From: Streptococcus tangpeifui
GTDB lineage: Bacteria > Bacillota > Bacilli > Lactobacillales > Streptococcaceae
Reading direction: 5' to 3'
Length of the DNA stretch: 64,000 nucleotides
Assembly (NCBI RefSeq): GCF_011038795.1
Contig: NZ_JAAKDU010000004.1
Span: 1-64,000 of the forward strand
Shown here: positions 18,666-30,180 of the stretch, one piece after another
How positions within the stretch are numbered: the first letter of the stretch is position 1
Layout of the letters: every line of letters begins with the position of its first letter
Translations under genes and position numbers: made by a program
Notes under the pieces: generated by a model
The model's input: the letters and a program-made list of their open reading frames with translations, nothing else
What the model was told of the DNA's origin: nothing
Databases searched by the model: none

Positions 18666-19340
18666 CTATTCTTTAAAGAATGATGTTCCGATTCGGACAA
18701 ATGTTGAGCCATTTGAGATAGCAATTGGAAAATCTCTGCTCATCCCCATGCTCAAATCATCGAAAGGCATATTCTTTATGTTTCTCTCTTTGAGACGCTG
18801 TCTCAAATCATTTGTCTGTTTAAAAATTTCATCCAATTCCTGATCGCTGGCATCAATCGGAGCCATAGTCATGAGCCCGACAATTTCAAGTTTGTCAAAA
18901 GCCGCTAATTCTTCGAGTATACTATCTACTTCTGCTGGGTCAAAGCCATGCTTACTTTCCTCACCAGAAATATTAACTTGAAGGAAGCACTTGATGGTAT
19001 GGTCTGCTCTCTTTTGAATTTCAGCAGCTAGTTTGAGTGAATCAAGGGCATGGAAGTAATCCAGTAAATTGATAACATCCTTGACCTTACGTCTCTGTAA
19101 GGTTCCAATCAGGTGCCAAGTGACATCTCTATCCTTGAGTGCCTGATATTTATCAAGGAATTTATCAACGCGATTTTCACCGATGTGTTTCACACCTAGA
19201 TCAACTAGTTGCTCAGCGACTTGACGGTTAACATACTTAGTAACAGCAATAATAGAAATATCAGAAGGCTGGCGCTCTGCTTCAGCAGCCGCAGCTGCTA
19301 CTTGTTCATAGACGAAATTTTTATTCTTTTCTAAATCCAT
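18666..19340 (-). CDS. yggS: YggS/YlmE family PLP-binding protein
   Basis: This 224-residue protein of the PLP homeostasis family (YggS, YlmE, PLPBP) adopts an alanine-racemase-like barrel. The PLP lysine is K35 in AVTKYV. HIGENRVDKFLDK and WHLIGTLQRRK are the usual family motifs. It sits between ftsZ (2-nt gap) and sepF in the same operon. Members control vitamin B6 and amino acid balance rather than catalysing racemisation. Confidence 0.94.
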   Translation of the reverse strand: MDLEKNKNFVYEQVAAAAAEAERQPSDISIIAVTKYVNRQVAEQLVDLGVKHIGENRVDKFLDKYQALKDRDVTWHLIGTLQRRKVKDVINLLDYFHALDSLKLAAEIQKRADHTIKCFLQVNISGEESKHGFDPAEVDSILEELAAFDKLEIVGLMTMAPIDASDQELDEIFKQTNDLRQRLKERNIKNMPFDDLSMGMSRDFPIAISNGSTFVRIGTSFFKE

Positions 19341-19342
19341 GA

Positions 19343-20653
<1,311 letters not shown>

Positions 20654-20663
20654 TCACTTTAAA

Positions 20664-22049
20664 TTAATCAAACATACTTCCAAAAATACCGCGAACACGG
20701 TCAGTCATTTTGGTCTTTGGTTTACTTTCTCCCTGATTTGTTCCACCTTGAACTGGTTCTGGAACTGAGAAGTCACCAGCAGGAGCCTGCGGTTGTTGAG
20801 CCTGCATAGCTGGTGCAGCAGGCTGAGCTGGTTGAGGAGCAACCGATGGTGCCACTGGCACAATCGGTTTCCGACGAAGCATTTCTTCACCGAGAACAGC
20901 TCCTTGAGCAATAATATCAACCTCACTCATAATACCAACGTACTCAACTAGACTGATAACATTAGCAAACATCGGATTGCGGATACCAACTTGGTTTGGA
21001 ATATGAAGTTTGACTTGAGTGCCAAAAATTTCTTGGGCCAGTTCCACAACACCTGGAAGCATGGCTGCTCCACCAACCAGAACAATGCCACCTGGTAGAT
21101 CGAGCAGACGACCGCGTTCTAAATCTTGTTTAACACGGTCAAAAATATGACGAACCCGTGCTGTAATAATTTCTGCTAAATAACGTTCAGAAACATCAAC
21201 AGGTTCATCACTGCCAACACATTCAACTTGGGCTGTCTCTCTATCACTAGCTTCAGCTAGATTGGCAGTCCCGAAATTAAACTTGAGGGCTTCAGCAGTT
21301 TGGATCGAGGTTTGCAGAACCTTGGAAATATCCTTGGTGACGAAGTCCCCACCTTCCGGATAAATGTTAGTGTATTGCAATTCTTGAGCCCGCATTGAAG
21401 CAACGGTTGTTTGACCACCGCCCATATCAATAACAGTGGCACCAAATTCACGTTCCCCTTCATTTAGAACTGACTTGGCTAGGGAAAGTGGGGTGATAAT
21501 AATGGTTTCAACTTGAATACCAGCTCGTTCAACAGTTGTCCGAAGGTTGTGCAAAATCGTGCTTGGGCCTGTGTAAATCAGACCACGCATTTCCAAACGA
21601 ACCCCCATCATCCCGCGTGGGTCACGAATACCTTGGAAGCCATCAACGATGAACTCTTCAGGCACTAAAGAAATCACTTCCCGCTCTGGGGTAATACTCT
21701 TAGTCAGGGCCGATTGGACAACGCGCTCAATGTCTTCATCTTTGATTTCTTTTGATTCTGTGATGACCGGAATCATGCCTTGAGTCGGTTCAATTTGCAA
21801 GAGATTCGCTGGCAGGCCAACATTGACCTTGTCAATACTGATTCCTGCTTTTTCTTCAGCCTGATCAATACCTTCTTTGATGGCATTGGCAGCCGCCTCA
21901 ATATCAACAATAATTCCATCTTTTACACCCGAACTAGGTACATTGCTCACACCGATGACGTTCATCTGTCCATCAACCCATTCGGCAACCAATACTTTAA
22001 TCGAGCTTGTTCCTATATCCAAACCTGTAAAAAAGCCATTTCTAGCCAT
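20664..22049 (-). CDS. ftsA: Cell division protein FtsA
   Basis: FtsA is an actin-like ATPase that anchors FtsZ to the membrane. The 461-residue protein shows GLDIGTSSIKV at residues 9-19, the phosphate motif VIDMGGGQTTV, and GGAAMLPG in the nucleotide pocket. A Pro/Ala/Gln-rich linker (about 395-440) leads to a C-terminal amphipathic helix (RVRGIFGSMFD) that is the membrane-targeting sequence. It is the first gene of the division cluster and has a TATAAT at 22124-22129 upstream. Confidence 0.97.
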   Translation of the reverse strand: MARNGFFTGLDIGTSSIKVLVAEWVDGQMNVIGVSNVPSSGVKDGIIVDIEAAANAIKEGIDQAEEKAGISIDKVNVGLPANLLQIEPTQGMIPVITESKEIKDEDIERVVQSALTKSITPEREVISLVPEEFIVDGFQGIRDPRGMMGVRLEMRGLIYTGPSTILHNLRTTVERAGIQVETIIITPLSLAKSVLNEGEREFGATVIDMGGGQTTVASMRAQELQYTNIYPEGGDFVTKDISKVLQTSIQTAEALKFNFGTANLAEASDRETAQVECVGSDEPVDVSERYLAEIITARVRHIFDRVKQDLERGRLLDLPGGIVLVGGAAMLPGVVELAQEIFGTQVKLHIPNQVGIRNPMFANVISLVEYVGIMSEVDIIAQGAVLGEEMLRRKPIVPVAPSVAPQPAQPAAPAMQAQQPQAPAGDFSVPEPVQGGTNQGESKPKTKMTDRVRGIFGSMFD

Positions 22050-22123
22050 TCACTCGACCTCTCTTACTTTACGATCTATTCTTATCTAATGACCCACCCT
22101 TTGGGCAGAGTTATACAGAAGGT

Positions 22124-22129
22124 ATTATA
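22124..22129 (-). promoter_or_regulatory. -10 box upstream of ftsA
   Basis: A minus-strand TATAAT in ATGGTATAATACC lies 75 nt before the ftsA ATG. No good -35 was identified. Confidence 0.5.
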
Positions 22130-22209
22130 CCATAAAAAAACGGAAAAGGGGCTTATTTTCAATTTTTTGTCATATATTCTTAATCCTTTTAGTAGGCTAA
22201 AACTAAGGC

Positions 22210-22277
22210 AAAAAAGCAATGAGAAGTCTGTTTTCAAGAATCACCAAATTCCTGTTTTCAAACTTGTCATCGCTTTT
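22210..22277 (-). terminator. Long hairpin after mtnN
   Basis: AAAAAGCAATGAGAAGT and ACTTGTCATCGCTTTTT pair with two mismatches in 17 and bracket two copies of a CTGTTTTCAA word. On the minus strand the hairpin ends in a T-run a few bases after the mtnN stop, so it probably terminates the glmU-mtnN operon. Confidence 0.6.
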
Positions 22278-22280
22278 TAA

Positions 22281-22970
22281 CTATAATGTTTCCAAAAAGT
22301 CAATTAAGACTTGTGCTGACTGCTGGCCTGCCTGAATGATAAACTCATCAAAAGTGATATTAGCATCATGGGCTGCTGTATCACTCATGGCCCTAACAAC
22401 AATAAAAGGACGACCTGCCGCCTGAGCCGCTTGAGCTACAGCTGCCCCTTCCATTTCAACCGCTAAAGTATCTGGAAAATGAACCTTAATTTGATCAATC
22501 TTATCTTGACCAGCGATAAAGCTATCGCTGGTTGTAATCAGTCCAATCTTACTGGGCCGGTCGTGCTTGACTAAAACAGATTGAAAGACTCGAACAAACT
22601 GAGGGTCACTCTCAAAATAGAGAGGCTGCATGGACATCTGGCCATAGTCGTAACCAAAGGCGGTCAGGTCCACATCGTGATAGGCCAAACGGTCGGCAAC
22701 AACAACATCACCGATATTGAGGCCTGATGCTACTGCACCAGCTGAACCGGTATTGATAAGCGCTTCAACTCCAAAGTGGTCAACAAGGATGGCAACCGAC
22801 ATGGCTGACATTACCTTTCCCACACCCGACTGAACTAGAACCAAGTCATGTTTTCCCAAACGTCCAGAATAGTAGGTAGTCGAAAGAACTGTTTCTTCTT
22901 TTTTACTCGCAAGCTGGTCAACCAGCAATCGCAATTCCTGCTCCATGGCAGCAATAATTCCAATTTTCAT
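22281..22970 (-). CDS. mtnN: 5'-methylthioadenosine/S-adenosylhomocysteine nucleosidase
   Basis: This 229-residue enzyme (Pfs) cleaves adenine from MTA, SAH and 5'-deoxyadenosine. SAH cleavage also yields the precursor of autoinducer 2. E12 in the N-terminal GIIAAMEQE is the catalytic base, and the second acid lies in the AMSDTA motif near the C-terminus. NTGSAGAV and VEMEGAAVAQ are further family motifs. It is the last gene of a glmU-nudix-macP-mtnN operon, an arrangement typical of streptococci. Confidence 0.95.
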   Translation of the reverse strand: MKIGIIAAMEQELRLLVDQLASKKEETVLSTTYYSGRLGKHDLVLVQSGVGKVMSAMSVAILVDHFGVEALINTGSAGAVASGLNIGDVVVADRLAYHDVDLTAFGYDYGQMSMQPLYFESDPQFVRVFQSVLVKHDRPSKIGLITTSDSFIAGQDKIDQIKVHFPDTLAVEMEGAAVAQAAQAAGRPFIVVRAMSDTAAHDANITFDEFIIQAGQQSAQVLIDFLETL

Positions 22971-22983
22971 GATTTTTCCTTAA

Positions 22984-23280
22984 CTATAATTTGAAAATGG
23001 CGTAAATCAGAATTGCCAAGAGAATCAGAACGATAAGTAAAATTTTATTTAATTTTGCTTGAAAGGCTCCCCTTTTAGCATTCTCGATCCGACGGCTTTT
23101 ATAGGTATATTGGGAGTCATCCTCCCAGTCTCCGTCATCATCATAATCCTCATAGCTATCGTAATTATCGCCGATGTCGGTAAAAATTTGTGTTTCCTGA
23201 CCGTCTAAGTAGTCCCCGCTCAACTTCTCACCGCGATTGGCTCGGGCAATCATATCATCTGTTAACAAAGGTTTTCCCAT
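22984..23280 (-). CDS. macP: MacP-like PBP2a cofactor
   Basis: This 98-residue bitopic protein has a cytoplasmic N-terminus opening MGKPLLTDDMI, a very acidic Asp/Tyr-rich middle (about 30-55), a basic stretch, and one C-terminal membrane helix (about 78-97). The sequence and its place between the Nudix gene and pfs match pneumococcal MacP, a midcell protein that activates the glycan synthase PBP2a. An ATG two codons earlier is only 1 nt from the SD AGGAAGG, while the ATG at 23280 has a proper spacing. Orthology is inferred from sequence and synteny. Confidence 0.82.
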   Translation of the reverse strand: MGKPLLTDDMIARANRGEKLSGDYLDGQETQIFTDIGDNYDSYEDYDDDGDWEDDSQYTYKSRRIENAKRGAFQAKLNKILLIVLILLAILIYAIFKL

Positions 23281-23296
23281 AAGCATTCCTTCCTAT

Positions 23297-23845
23297 TTAA
23301 TAGCTATTCATTTTTAAAGCAAAATATTGAAGTGCAATAATAGTTTTAGCATCTTGGATTTTGCCCGATTTAACCAATTCCATACATTCCTCATAACTTA
23401 ATTCGAGGAGTTCCAGAAATTCGTCTTCATCCTGAGGACGGGGATTGGGAACCCTTTGCAAATCCTTGGCTAGATAAAGTTTGATATGCTCATTACTAAA
23501 GCCGATAGCCGAATAAAATTCGTAAAGCAAGTCCAAATCAGCTATATAGCCCGTTTCTTCTTCTAATTCTCTGGCTGCCGCTTCCTTCTCATGACCAGCT
23601 TCTCCCAGCTCTAGTTTGCCAGCCGGAATTTCGTAAGAAACTGCTTCAATGGCCTTGCGATATTGCTTAACCAGAATAATTTTATTAGCTGGTGTAATCG
23701 CTAAAACAGCGACTGCACCATTGTGGAAAACTAGTTCCCGATAGGAAATCTGCCCATCTGGAAGTTGGACCCTATCCTTGGCAACAGTCATAATCTGACC
23801 TTCAAAGATGGTCTGGCGTTCCAAGGTTTTTTCTTCAAATTCCAT
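23297..23845 (-). CDS. nudF: Nudix hydrolase, ADP-ribose pyrophosphatase type
   Basis: This 182-residue Nudix protein resembles NudF, which hydrolyses ADP-ribose to AMP and ribose 5-phosphate. The box runs from G76 to Y100: GKLELGE, then RELEEETGY. The gap between E82 and R92 is nine residues rather than the classical seven. EIPAGK before the box and the IGFSNE segment (about 113-118) are typical of the ADPRase group. It is the second gene of the glmU operon. Confidence 0.88.
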   Translation of the reverse strand: MEFEEKTLERQTIFEGQIMTVAKDRVQLPDGQISYRELVFHNGAVAVLAITPANKIILVKQYRKAIEAVSYEIPAGKLELGEAGHEKEAAARELEEETGYIADLDLLYEFYSAIGFSNEHIKLYLAKDLQRVPNPRPQDEDEFLELLELSYEECMELVKSGKIQDAKTIIALQYFALKMNSY

Positions 23846-23871
23846 AGAAACCTTCTTTCTATAGTTTGTGC

Positions 23872-25263
<1,392 letters not shown>

Positions 25264-25445
25264 TCATGGTTGGTAAAAACTTAGCCAACCACTTTATTAA
25301 TTTCAGTATTTTCCTCTATTAGGATACCATATTTTGACTAATTTTCCCAGATTAGTTCCAAGGGGAAAATCAGTCCTAGTATTCTATTTGGACTCACTTC
25401 CTCTCCTATCAGCCTTGTTAACACCTATCATCATTAACTCACTGC

Positions 25446-25476
25446 AAAAAGAGTTCAACCATCTTGGTAGAACTCC
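25446..25476 (-). terminator. Terminator after oxidoreductase gene
   Basis: On the minus strand GAGTTC-t-ACCA pairs with TGGT-t-GAACTC and is followed by TTTTTGC. It lies about 20 nt after the stop of the Gfo/Idh/MocA gene. Confidence 0.85.
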
Positions 25477-25493
25477 TTTCCTATAACTATTCT

Positions 25494-26459
25494 TCAGGAC
25501 ATAGATTTGACTGCCTCTTCCAGAACTTCCATGACAGCTTGGCTATGCTCTAAGGCCTTCTGACTGCTGACCAAATCTTGTTCCGCAATAATTTTTTCAA
25601 AGGCAACGAATTCATCATACATCCGGTGATGAGGATTAGTCTGACTGATATCTATTGGTTCTTGCCCATTGAGAGTTAAAACAATCTGGGGCAGGCTGTT
25701 AGTTGGGCCCAGAATCGTCAGCGAGCCCTTATCCCCTTGAAATGTTGAACGAATCTCTGCAGAGCAGTCCTTGGCTCCAATACTAACGGCCTTAAAAGCA
25801 CCATAGTCCATAGCTAAGATACCTGAGGTATCTACACCTCTTTCTATATTGGCTAAATAGTCAACCTTCTCAGGCTGACCCAAGAGACCAACCAAGAGGT
25901 GGATGTTATAGATATTGAGATCTCGCAGAGCACCTCCTCCCATAGCAGGATTAAAAGCAGGGGCAATGTCTCCTCTCTTAAAAGCATCATAACGGGAGGA
26001 ATACTGGGAATAATTAACGTTGGCAATTTTAAGGTCCCCGATTTTAGCTAAATTGTCCTTTAAGACTTGGAAATTTGCCAGATACTGATTGGTGATGGCT
26101 TCAAGGAGAATAAGTCCCCGCTTATCTGCTTCTTGGCACAAGTCTTCCAGCTGACCTGCTTCCATAGTAAAAGGTTTCTCACAGATGACATGCTTGCCCG
26201 CCTTAAGCGCTTTTTTAGCATAATCATAGTGAGTATGGTTGGGGGTCCCAATATAGATCGTGTCAACAACCTCATTGGCTAGGATTTCTGAAAAATCACT
26301 GCTTGCTTGGCTTATGCCGTAGTCTTTAGCCAGAGCTTGCGCCTTGTCCAAGGAGCGTGGAGTAGACATAATGGCTGACAGTTCAATGCCATCAATAGTT
26401 TGTAAAACAGGTAGGACTTCTTTGACAATCATTCCAGTCCCTAAAAGTGCTAAATGCAT
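25494..26459 (-). CDS. Gfo/Idh/MocA family oxidoreductase
   Basis: This 321-residue NAD(P)-dependent dehydrogenase has the Rossmann motif LGTGMI at residues 6-11 and the catalytic-site signature CEKPF near 95. The C-terminal sugar-binding domain contains GGGALRDLNIYNIHL. It follows the SAP-domain gene by 11 nt and ends at a terminator. Members act on sugars, polyols and related compounds, and the substrate cannot be told here. It is distinct from the two Gfo/Idh/MocA proteins of the glycoside locus. Confidence 0.85.
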   Translation of the reverse strand: MHLALLGTGMIVKEVLPVLQTIDGIELSAIMSTPRSLDKAQALAKDYGISQASSDFSEILANEVVDTIYIGTPNHTHYDYAKKALKAGKHVICEKPFTMEAGQLEDLCQEADKRGLILLEAITNQYLANFQVLKDNLAKIGDLKIANVNYSQYSSRYDAFKRGDIAPAFNPAMGGGALRDLNIYNIHLLVGLLGQPEKVDYLANIERGVDTSGILAMDYGAFKAVSIGAKDCSAEIRSTFQGDKGSLTILGPTNSLPQIVLTLNGQEPIDISQTNPHHRMYDEFVAFEKIIAEQDLVSSQKALEHSQAVMEVLEEAVKSMS

Positions 26460-26470
26460 AAGCTGCCTCC

Positions 26471-27106
26471 TTATTTCAAATACTTGACCAGCTCAGACCT
26501 ATAATCGACCAAAAGCTGACTTGTATAAACTTTTTCATCTTGAGAATTTTTAACCTTTTGCCAAAGAAGGGATGCAACCTTCATTGGCTCCTGATAGTCT
26601 TGCGACATGGGGTCCTGATGAAAATCCTTGACAAAACGGTTCCACTGGTAGGACTTTTCCTCTGGTGTCTCCTGTGAAACCATCTGGGGATTTTCTAAGA
26701 CAGCTATCAAATCTGCAACGGTTGCTTCCTTATCTCCCAGCCGCTCTACCTCTCTTAACTTAATGGCCATGACTTTTTTAAAGGTGAATTTTTCTAGGCC
26801 ATAGTAGTCGGTAAAAAATTGACGGGCTGCCTTATCCAGCTTAAAACCACTGTCCAAGAGTTTGGTTTCTGGGCTAATCTGATCAGCCTTCAGACTGGAG
26901 CTAGATTTGGCTCGTCTTACCCGCTTAATCTGACTAGCTGGTTTACCCTCTAAGAACTGCTCGATATAAGCGGCCAATTCGGCTTTGGTCCCGTAGCTGG
27001 GTAATTGGTAATCCCGGCAAATGGCTTCTAGCTCTGTCTTATACCAGTAATAGGAAAGAAAATCCTCGGCACTCAAGTCAGGGGTAAATTCAGGCCTCTG
27101 CACCAT
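26471..27106 (-). CDS. SAP-domain protein
   Basis: This 211-residue soluble protein has an N-terminal SAP-like helix-extended-loop-helix (about 10-50, LEAICRDYQLPSYGTKAELAAYIEQFL), a fold that usually binds nucleic acid. A basic linker and an all-alpha C-terminal half rich in aromatic residues follow. The frame extends to 27190, but the SD CGGAGGTG lies just before the ATG at 27106. It forms a two-gene operon with the oxidoreductase. The function is not known. Confidence 0.75.
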   Translation of the reverse strand: MVQRPEFTPDLSAEDFLSYYWYKTELEAICRDYQLPSYGTKAELAAYIEQFLEGKPASQIKRVRRAKSSSSLKADQISPETKLLDSGFKLDKAARQFFTDYYGLEKFTFKKVMAIKLREVERLGDKEATVADLIAVLENPQMVSQETPEEKSYQWNRFVKDFHQDPMSQDYQEPMKVASLLWQKVKNSQDEKVYTSQLLVDYRSELVKYLK

Positions 27107-27659
27107 AATTAACACCTCCGATTCATCACCTTCATTATAACAAAAGGGAATGGAATCAACCCAAAAATTAAAAATTTTAGTTCCCACCACGTTCTGGTTT
27201 TAAAGTGGTGACTTTTATAAAAAGGTCTCTCCCAGACCTTGTGAGGTTTGAAATAATATGGACGATGTTTATCATCACATTTGCTTAAGTTTTCCGCTTT
27301 GGCCTTGTGGCAAAAGGAAAACCAGCCAGCATTGGTTCATTAAGGCTGGGAAAAGTATCCCAGCCTTCTATTTTTTTGCAGTAATAGCAGTTTGACGCAG
27401 TGGTTGGGAGTCTTTATCTTGGGGTGCCGTCCCATTTTCAAGCACCCCCTTAAACAGTCCACTGGACTGTTTAACTACTCCGCAATTGTTAGCGGCCATC
27501 CTAATCAACTGTGCGGAGGTGGGACGACGAAGTCAATTGATTTATATAAAAATTGACTTCTTATACGTAATCTTCAGAGATTACAATGCTTTGTGGGTGA
27601 GGGCGGAGCCATCATGGATGTCTTGCCCAGTCTCTTGCGAACAACATCTAAAAATTTCT
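27107..27659. repeat. Composite intergenic repeat (hairpin F, modules B, E, A)
   Basis: After a leader of about 180 nt, positions 27292-27325 form a hairpin like the one at 11576-11606. Positions 27342-27367 are AAGGCTGGGAAAAGTATCCCAGCCTT. Positions 27385-27510 are module B, which includes the hairpin AAACAGTCCACTGGACTGTTT. Positions 27520-27561 are module E (ACGACGAAGTCAATTGATTT), and 27571-27632 are module A. The copy at 45046-45275 matches modules B and E almost base for base. No coding sequence was identified. Confidence 0.75.
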
Positions 27660-28076
27660 TTACTTATCAATGCCTTTCATATATTTTTTGGCATAGTCTT
27701 CATAATCAGGCTTTTTGGTTTTATTCATCACCATGACTAATTCCCCTTTCAGCTTATCATCATTATCAGTAGGCTGAATCATGAGAGCCGTCTTCTTATC
27801 CTTTTCAGGGAAAAAGATTGTATAGTCTTCACCTTTGACCGTAATACTCAGATAACGATTACCGTTAACTGTTCCCTTACCAGCATATTTATAGGTAATG
27901 CTATCGCCATCCACTTTCAAAGACTTGCTTGTGACTGTCATCGTCATATTATTACCAGCAGAGTCTTGAACTTGCCACTCTCCTTGTAAATCTGATTTAC
28001 TGATGCCACAACCAGCCAAGATTAAAAGGGCAGTGGTTAAGAGGCTTACTAATAGTGCAGTTCTTTTTTTCATCAT
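27660..28076 (-). CDS. Small lipoprotein
   Basis: This 138-residue secreted protein has a basic start, a hydrophobic stretch and a lipobox LAGC with the lipid-bearing Cys at 23. The rest reads as a small beta-rich domain (GEWQVQDSAGNNMTMTVTSKSL...), like the DUF-type lipocalin-fold lipoproteins common in streptococci. AAAGGAG precedes two adjacent ATGs; the second (28073) has the better spacing, so one residue is uncertain. It is monocistronic with a TATAAT at 28116-28121. The function is unknown. Confidence 0.8.
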   Translation of the reverse strand: MMKKRTALLVSLLTTALLILAGCGISKSDLQGEWQVQDSAGNNMTMTVTSKSLKVDGDSITYKYAGKGTVNGNRYLSITVKGEDYTIFFPEKDKKTALMIQPTDNDDKLKGELVMVMNKTKKPDYEDYAKKYMKGIDK

Positions 28077-28730
28077 AAACTCCTTTCAAGTAGACACTAT
28101 TTTTCTAACAGCACTATTATAACATAATTTAAGGATTTTTAAAGCTTTTTCTTTGAGATAACTTCCGTATCTTGCTAAGACGATAGCAGGTACACAAAAA
28201 TTCAAGGAAGGAAAAACTAAAATCTAACGTTCGATTTCGAAATGGAGAATTTTTCAGCTCAAGAGACTAACTACTCTTCAGAAATTTTAGCCCTCCGCCA
28301 TTCTAACAGCTATCAGTATTGTACTACTAACCCACTTCTCTCATTTCTTTCTGACTTAGTGTAAGGCTAAAAAGTCCAATAGCTCTTAAGTTAGAAATTG
28401 AGTTGGTATAATCAGTTCCTCCAAAAAAATACACAAAAGACACCAAGCCGCTTAAATACTGCAGTAATTGCACAGTCATTCATATCCAAAGGCACAAAAG
28501 AACAAAAAATAGACGCTCCTGCAACTCAACTGGAACGTCTAAAAATATACAGTCAGGAAAATAAGAGTAGCTTTCTTAAACATAAGTCCCTCTACCTCGT
28601 ATGCCGGCTGAAGCCTGTTTTTTATAATGGCTGGCTGCTGTGATCGCAGTAAAAGATTCAAATAGCCTTAGACTTATCGACTTTTACATTTAGGTATTAC
28701 ATTACAGCAAGTCTTAACAGGAAACAATTG
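28077..28730. other. 654-bp intergenic region
   Basis: It contains the lipoprotein -10 box (minus-strand TATAAT, 28116-28121). An 81-codon plus frame at 28398-28643 lacks a ribosome binding site and has no recognisable family, so it is not called. No clear terminator for the adjacent ABC operon was seen. Confidence 0.5.
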
Positions 28731-29486
28731 TCACTCAACAGCATACCTAGCGTCTGATAAAATACGAGCCAGAAAACGACGCGTTCGCTCTTCTTTAGGC
28801 GAAGAGAAAAACTCTCTGGGAGCTGCTGATTCAATGATATGGCCGCCATCCATAAAGACAACATGATTAGCGACATCCCTAGCAAAACTCATTTCGTGTG
28901 TCACTACAATCATGGTAATTCCTTCCTCAGCCAACTGCTTCATAACATCTAAAACATCACCAATCAGCTCCGGATCCAGAGCAGACGTCGGTTCATCAAA
29001 AAAGATAACATCAGGCTTGACAGCAATAGCACGCGCAATGCCAATACGCTGCTGCTGACCGCCGGACAGCTGACTGGGATAATAATCCTTATGGCTCAGT
29101 AAACCTACCTTCTCCAAAGCTCCCAGAGCTATGGTTTCCGCCTGTTCCTTGGGGATCCTTCTTGCAACGACGAGACCTTCTAAAATATTTTCTAAAGCTG
29201 TCTTATTGGCGAAGAGATTGTAATGCTGGAAAACAAAAGCGGTTTTTTGCCGGATAGTCAGGATATCCTTACGATTTACATTTTCTAAATTATAGGACTG
29301 CTTATCTAGGGTGAGAACCCCTTGGTCAGCCTTTTCCAGATGGTTGAGGCAACGCAAGAAAGTTGTCTTTCCTGAACCGCTGGGGCCCAAGATAACAACA
29401 ACATCTCCCTTATTGACCTTCAAGCTGACATTGTCAAGGACAGTCTTATCTCCAAATTGCTTTGATAAATTTTTAATATCTAACAT
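28731..29486 (-). CDS. Polar amino acid ABC transporter ATPase
   Basis: This 251-residue ABC ATPase of the amino acid group has Walker A GPSGSGKT, signature LSGGQQQR, Walker B VIFFDEP and the switch His in VTHEMSF. It is the last gene of the five-gene operon 32770-28731 (UroD-fold protein, binding protein, two permeases, ATPase). SD AAGGAG precedes the ATG. Confidence 0.93.
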   Translation of the reverse strand: MLDIKNLSKQFGDKTVLDNVSLKVNKGDVVVILGPSGSGKTTFLRCLNHLEKADQGVLTLDKQSYNLENVNRKDILTIRQKTAFVFQHYNLFANKTALENILEGLVVARRIPKEQAETIALGALEKVGLLSHKDYYPSQLSGGQQQRIGIARAIAVKPDVIFFDEPTSALDPELIGDVLDVMKQLAEEGITMIVVTHEMSFARDVANHVVFMDGGHIIESAAPREFFSSPKEERTRRFLARILSDARYAVE

Positions 29487-29495
29487 AGTATCTCC

Positions 29496-30170
29496 TTAAG
29501 CAAACCGCTTTTCTAAGGCTGAAAAGCCCCACTGAATCACCCCACAGATGATAAGATAAATGAAAAAAATAACCAGATAAGACTCGAAATACTGGTAGCC
29601 ATGGGCTGCTTCCACCTTAGCAATCGCTGTGATATCCTTAACCGTCATAACAAAGACCAAAGATGTTCCCTTAACAATATTGATCACTAAATTACAGAGA
29701 TTGGGGAGAGCATTTCGTAGGGCCTGAGGAAAAACAATTCTGATATAACTCTGACTTGTTGTCAAGCCGATAGACTGGGCAGCCTCTAGCTGTCCCTTAT
29801 CAACCGTTAAAATGGCAGAACGTAAGATCTCTGATAAGGTCCCCGTCGTCATCAGACTAAAGATAATAAAGGCATAGTAAATAGGGTTAAGTTTAAAAAT
29901 ATCAAGCCCACTTGATTTTAAAATCGTATTTAAGACACTAGGCAAGAGACTGTAGAAAAATAAGATTAACAATATCGGCGGTGTTGCTCGAATAAAGGCT
30001 AGGTAAACAACAGAAAAAGCGGTTACCCCTTTGATCCTATAAATCCTCCCCAAGGCCAAAAAGAGAGCTGGAAAAAAACTCAATAAAATGGAAACAGCCA
30101 TAATCGCCAAGGTAACCGGAACACCCCTTAAAGCGAGTAAAAATGTATGAACAATATAATTAAAATCCAT
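29496..30170 (-). CDS. Amino acid ABC transporter permease
   Basis: This 224-residue permease of the HisM type has an EAA loop (EAAQSIGLTTSQSYIRIVFPQ) and about five membrane segments. The frame extends to 30200 over the end of the other permease gene, but the SD GAGGAGGG lies 4-5 nt before the ATG at 30170, which gives the usual N-terminus. It pairs with the next permease to form the membrane channel. Confidence 0.91.
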   Translation of the reverse strand: MDFNYIVHTFLLALRGVPVTLAIMAVSILLSFFPALFLALGRIYRIKGVTAFSVVYLAFIRATPPILLILFFYSLLPSVLNTILKSSGLDIFKLNPIYYAFIIFSLMTTGTLSEILRSAILTVDKGQLEAAQSIGLTTSQSYIRIVFPQALRNALPNLCNLVINIVKGTSLVFVMTVKDITAIAKVEAAHGYQYFESYLVIFFIYLIICGVIQWGFSALEKRFA

Positions 30171-30180
30171 AATCCCTCCT

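Noticed and set aside
27107..27659. Insertion sequence
   Set aside because: No transposase and no consistent terminal inverted repeats or target duplication could be seen; treated as modular repeats.
28398..28643. 81-codon plus frame
   Set aside because: No SD, no recognisable domain, and a composition typical of random AT-rich sequence.
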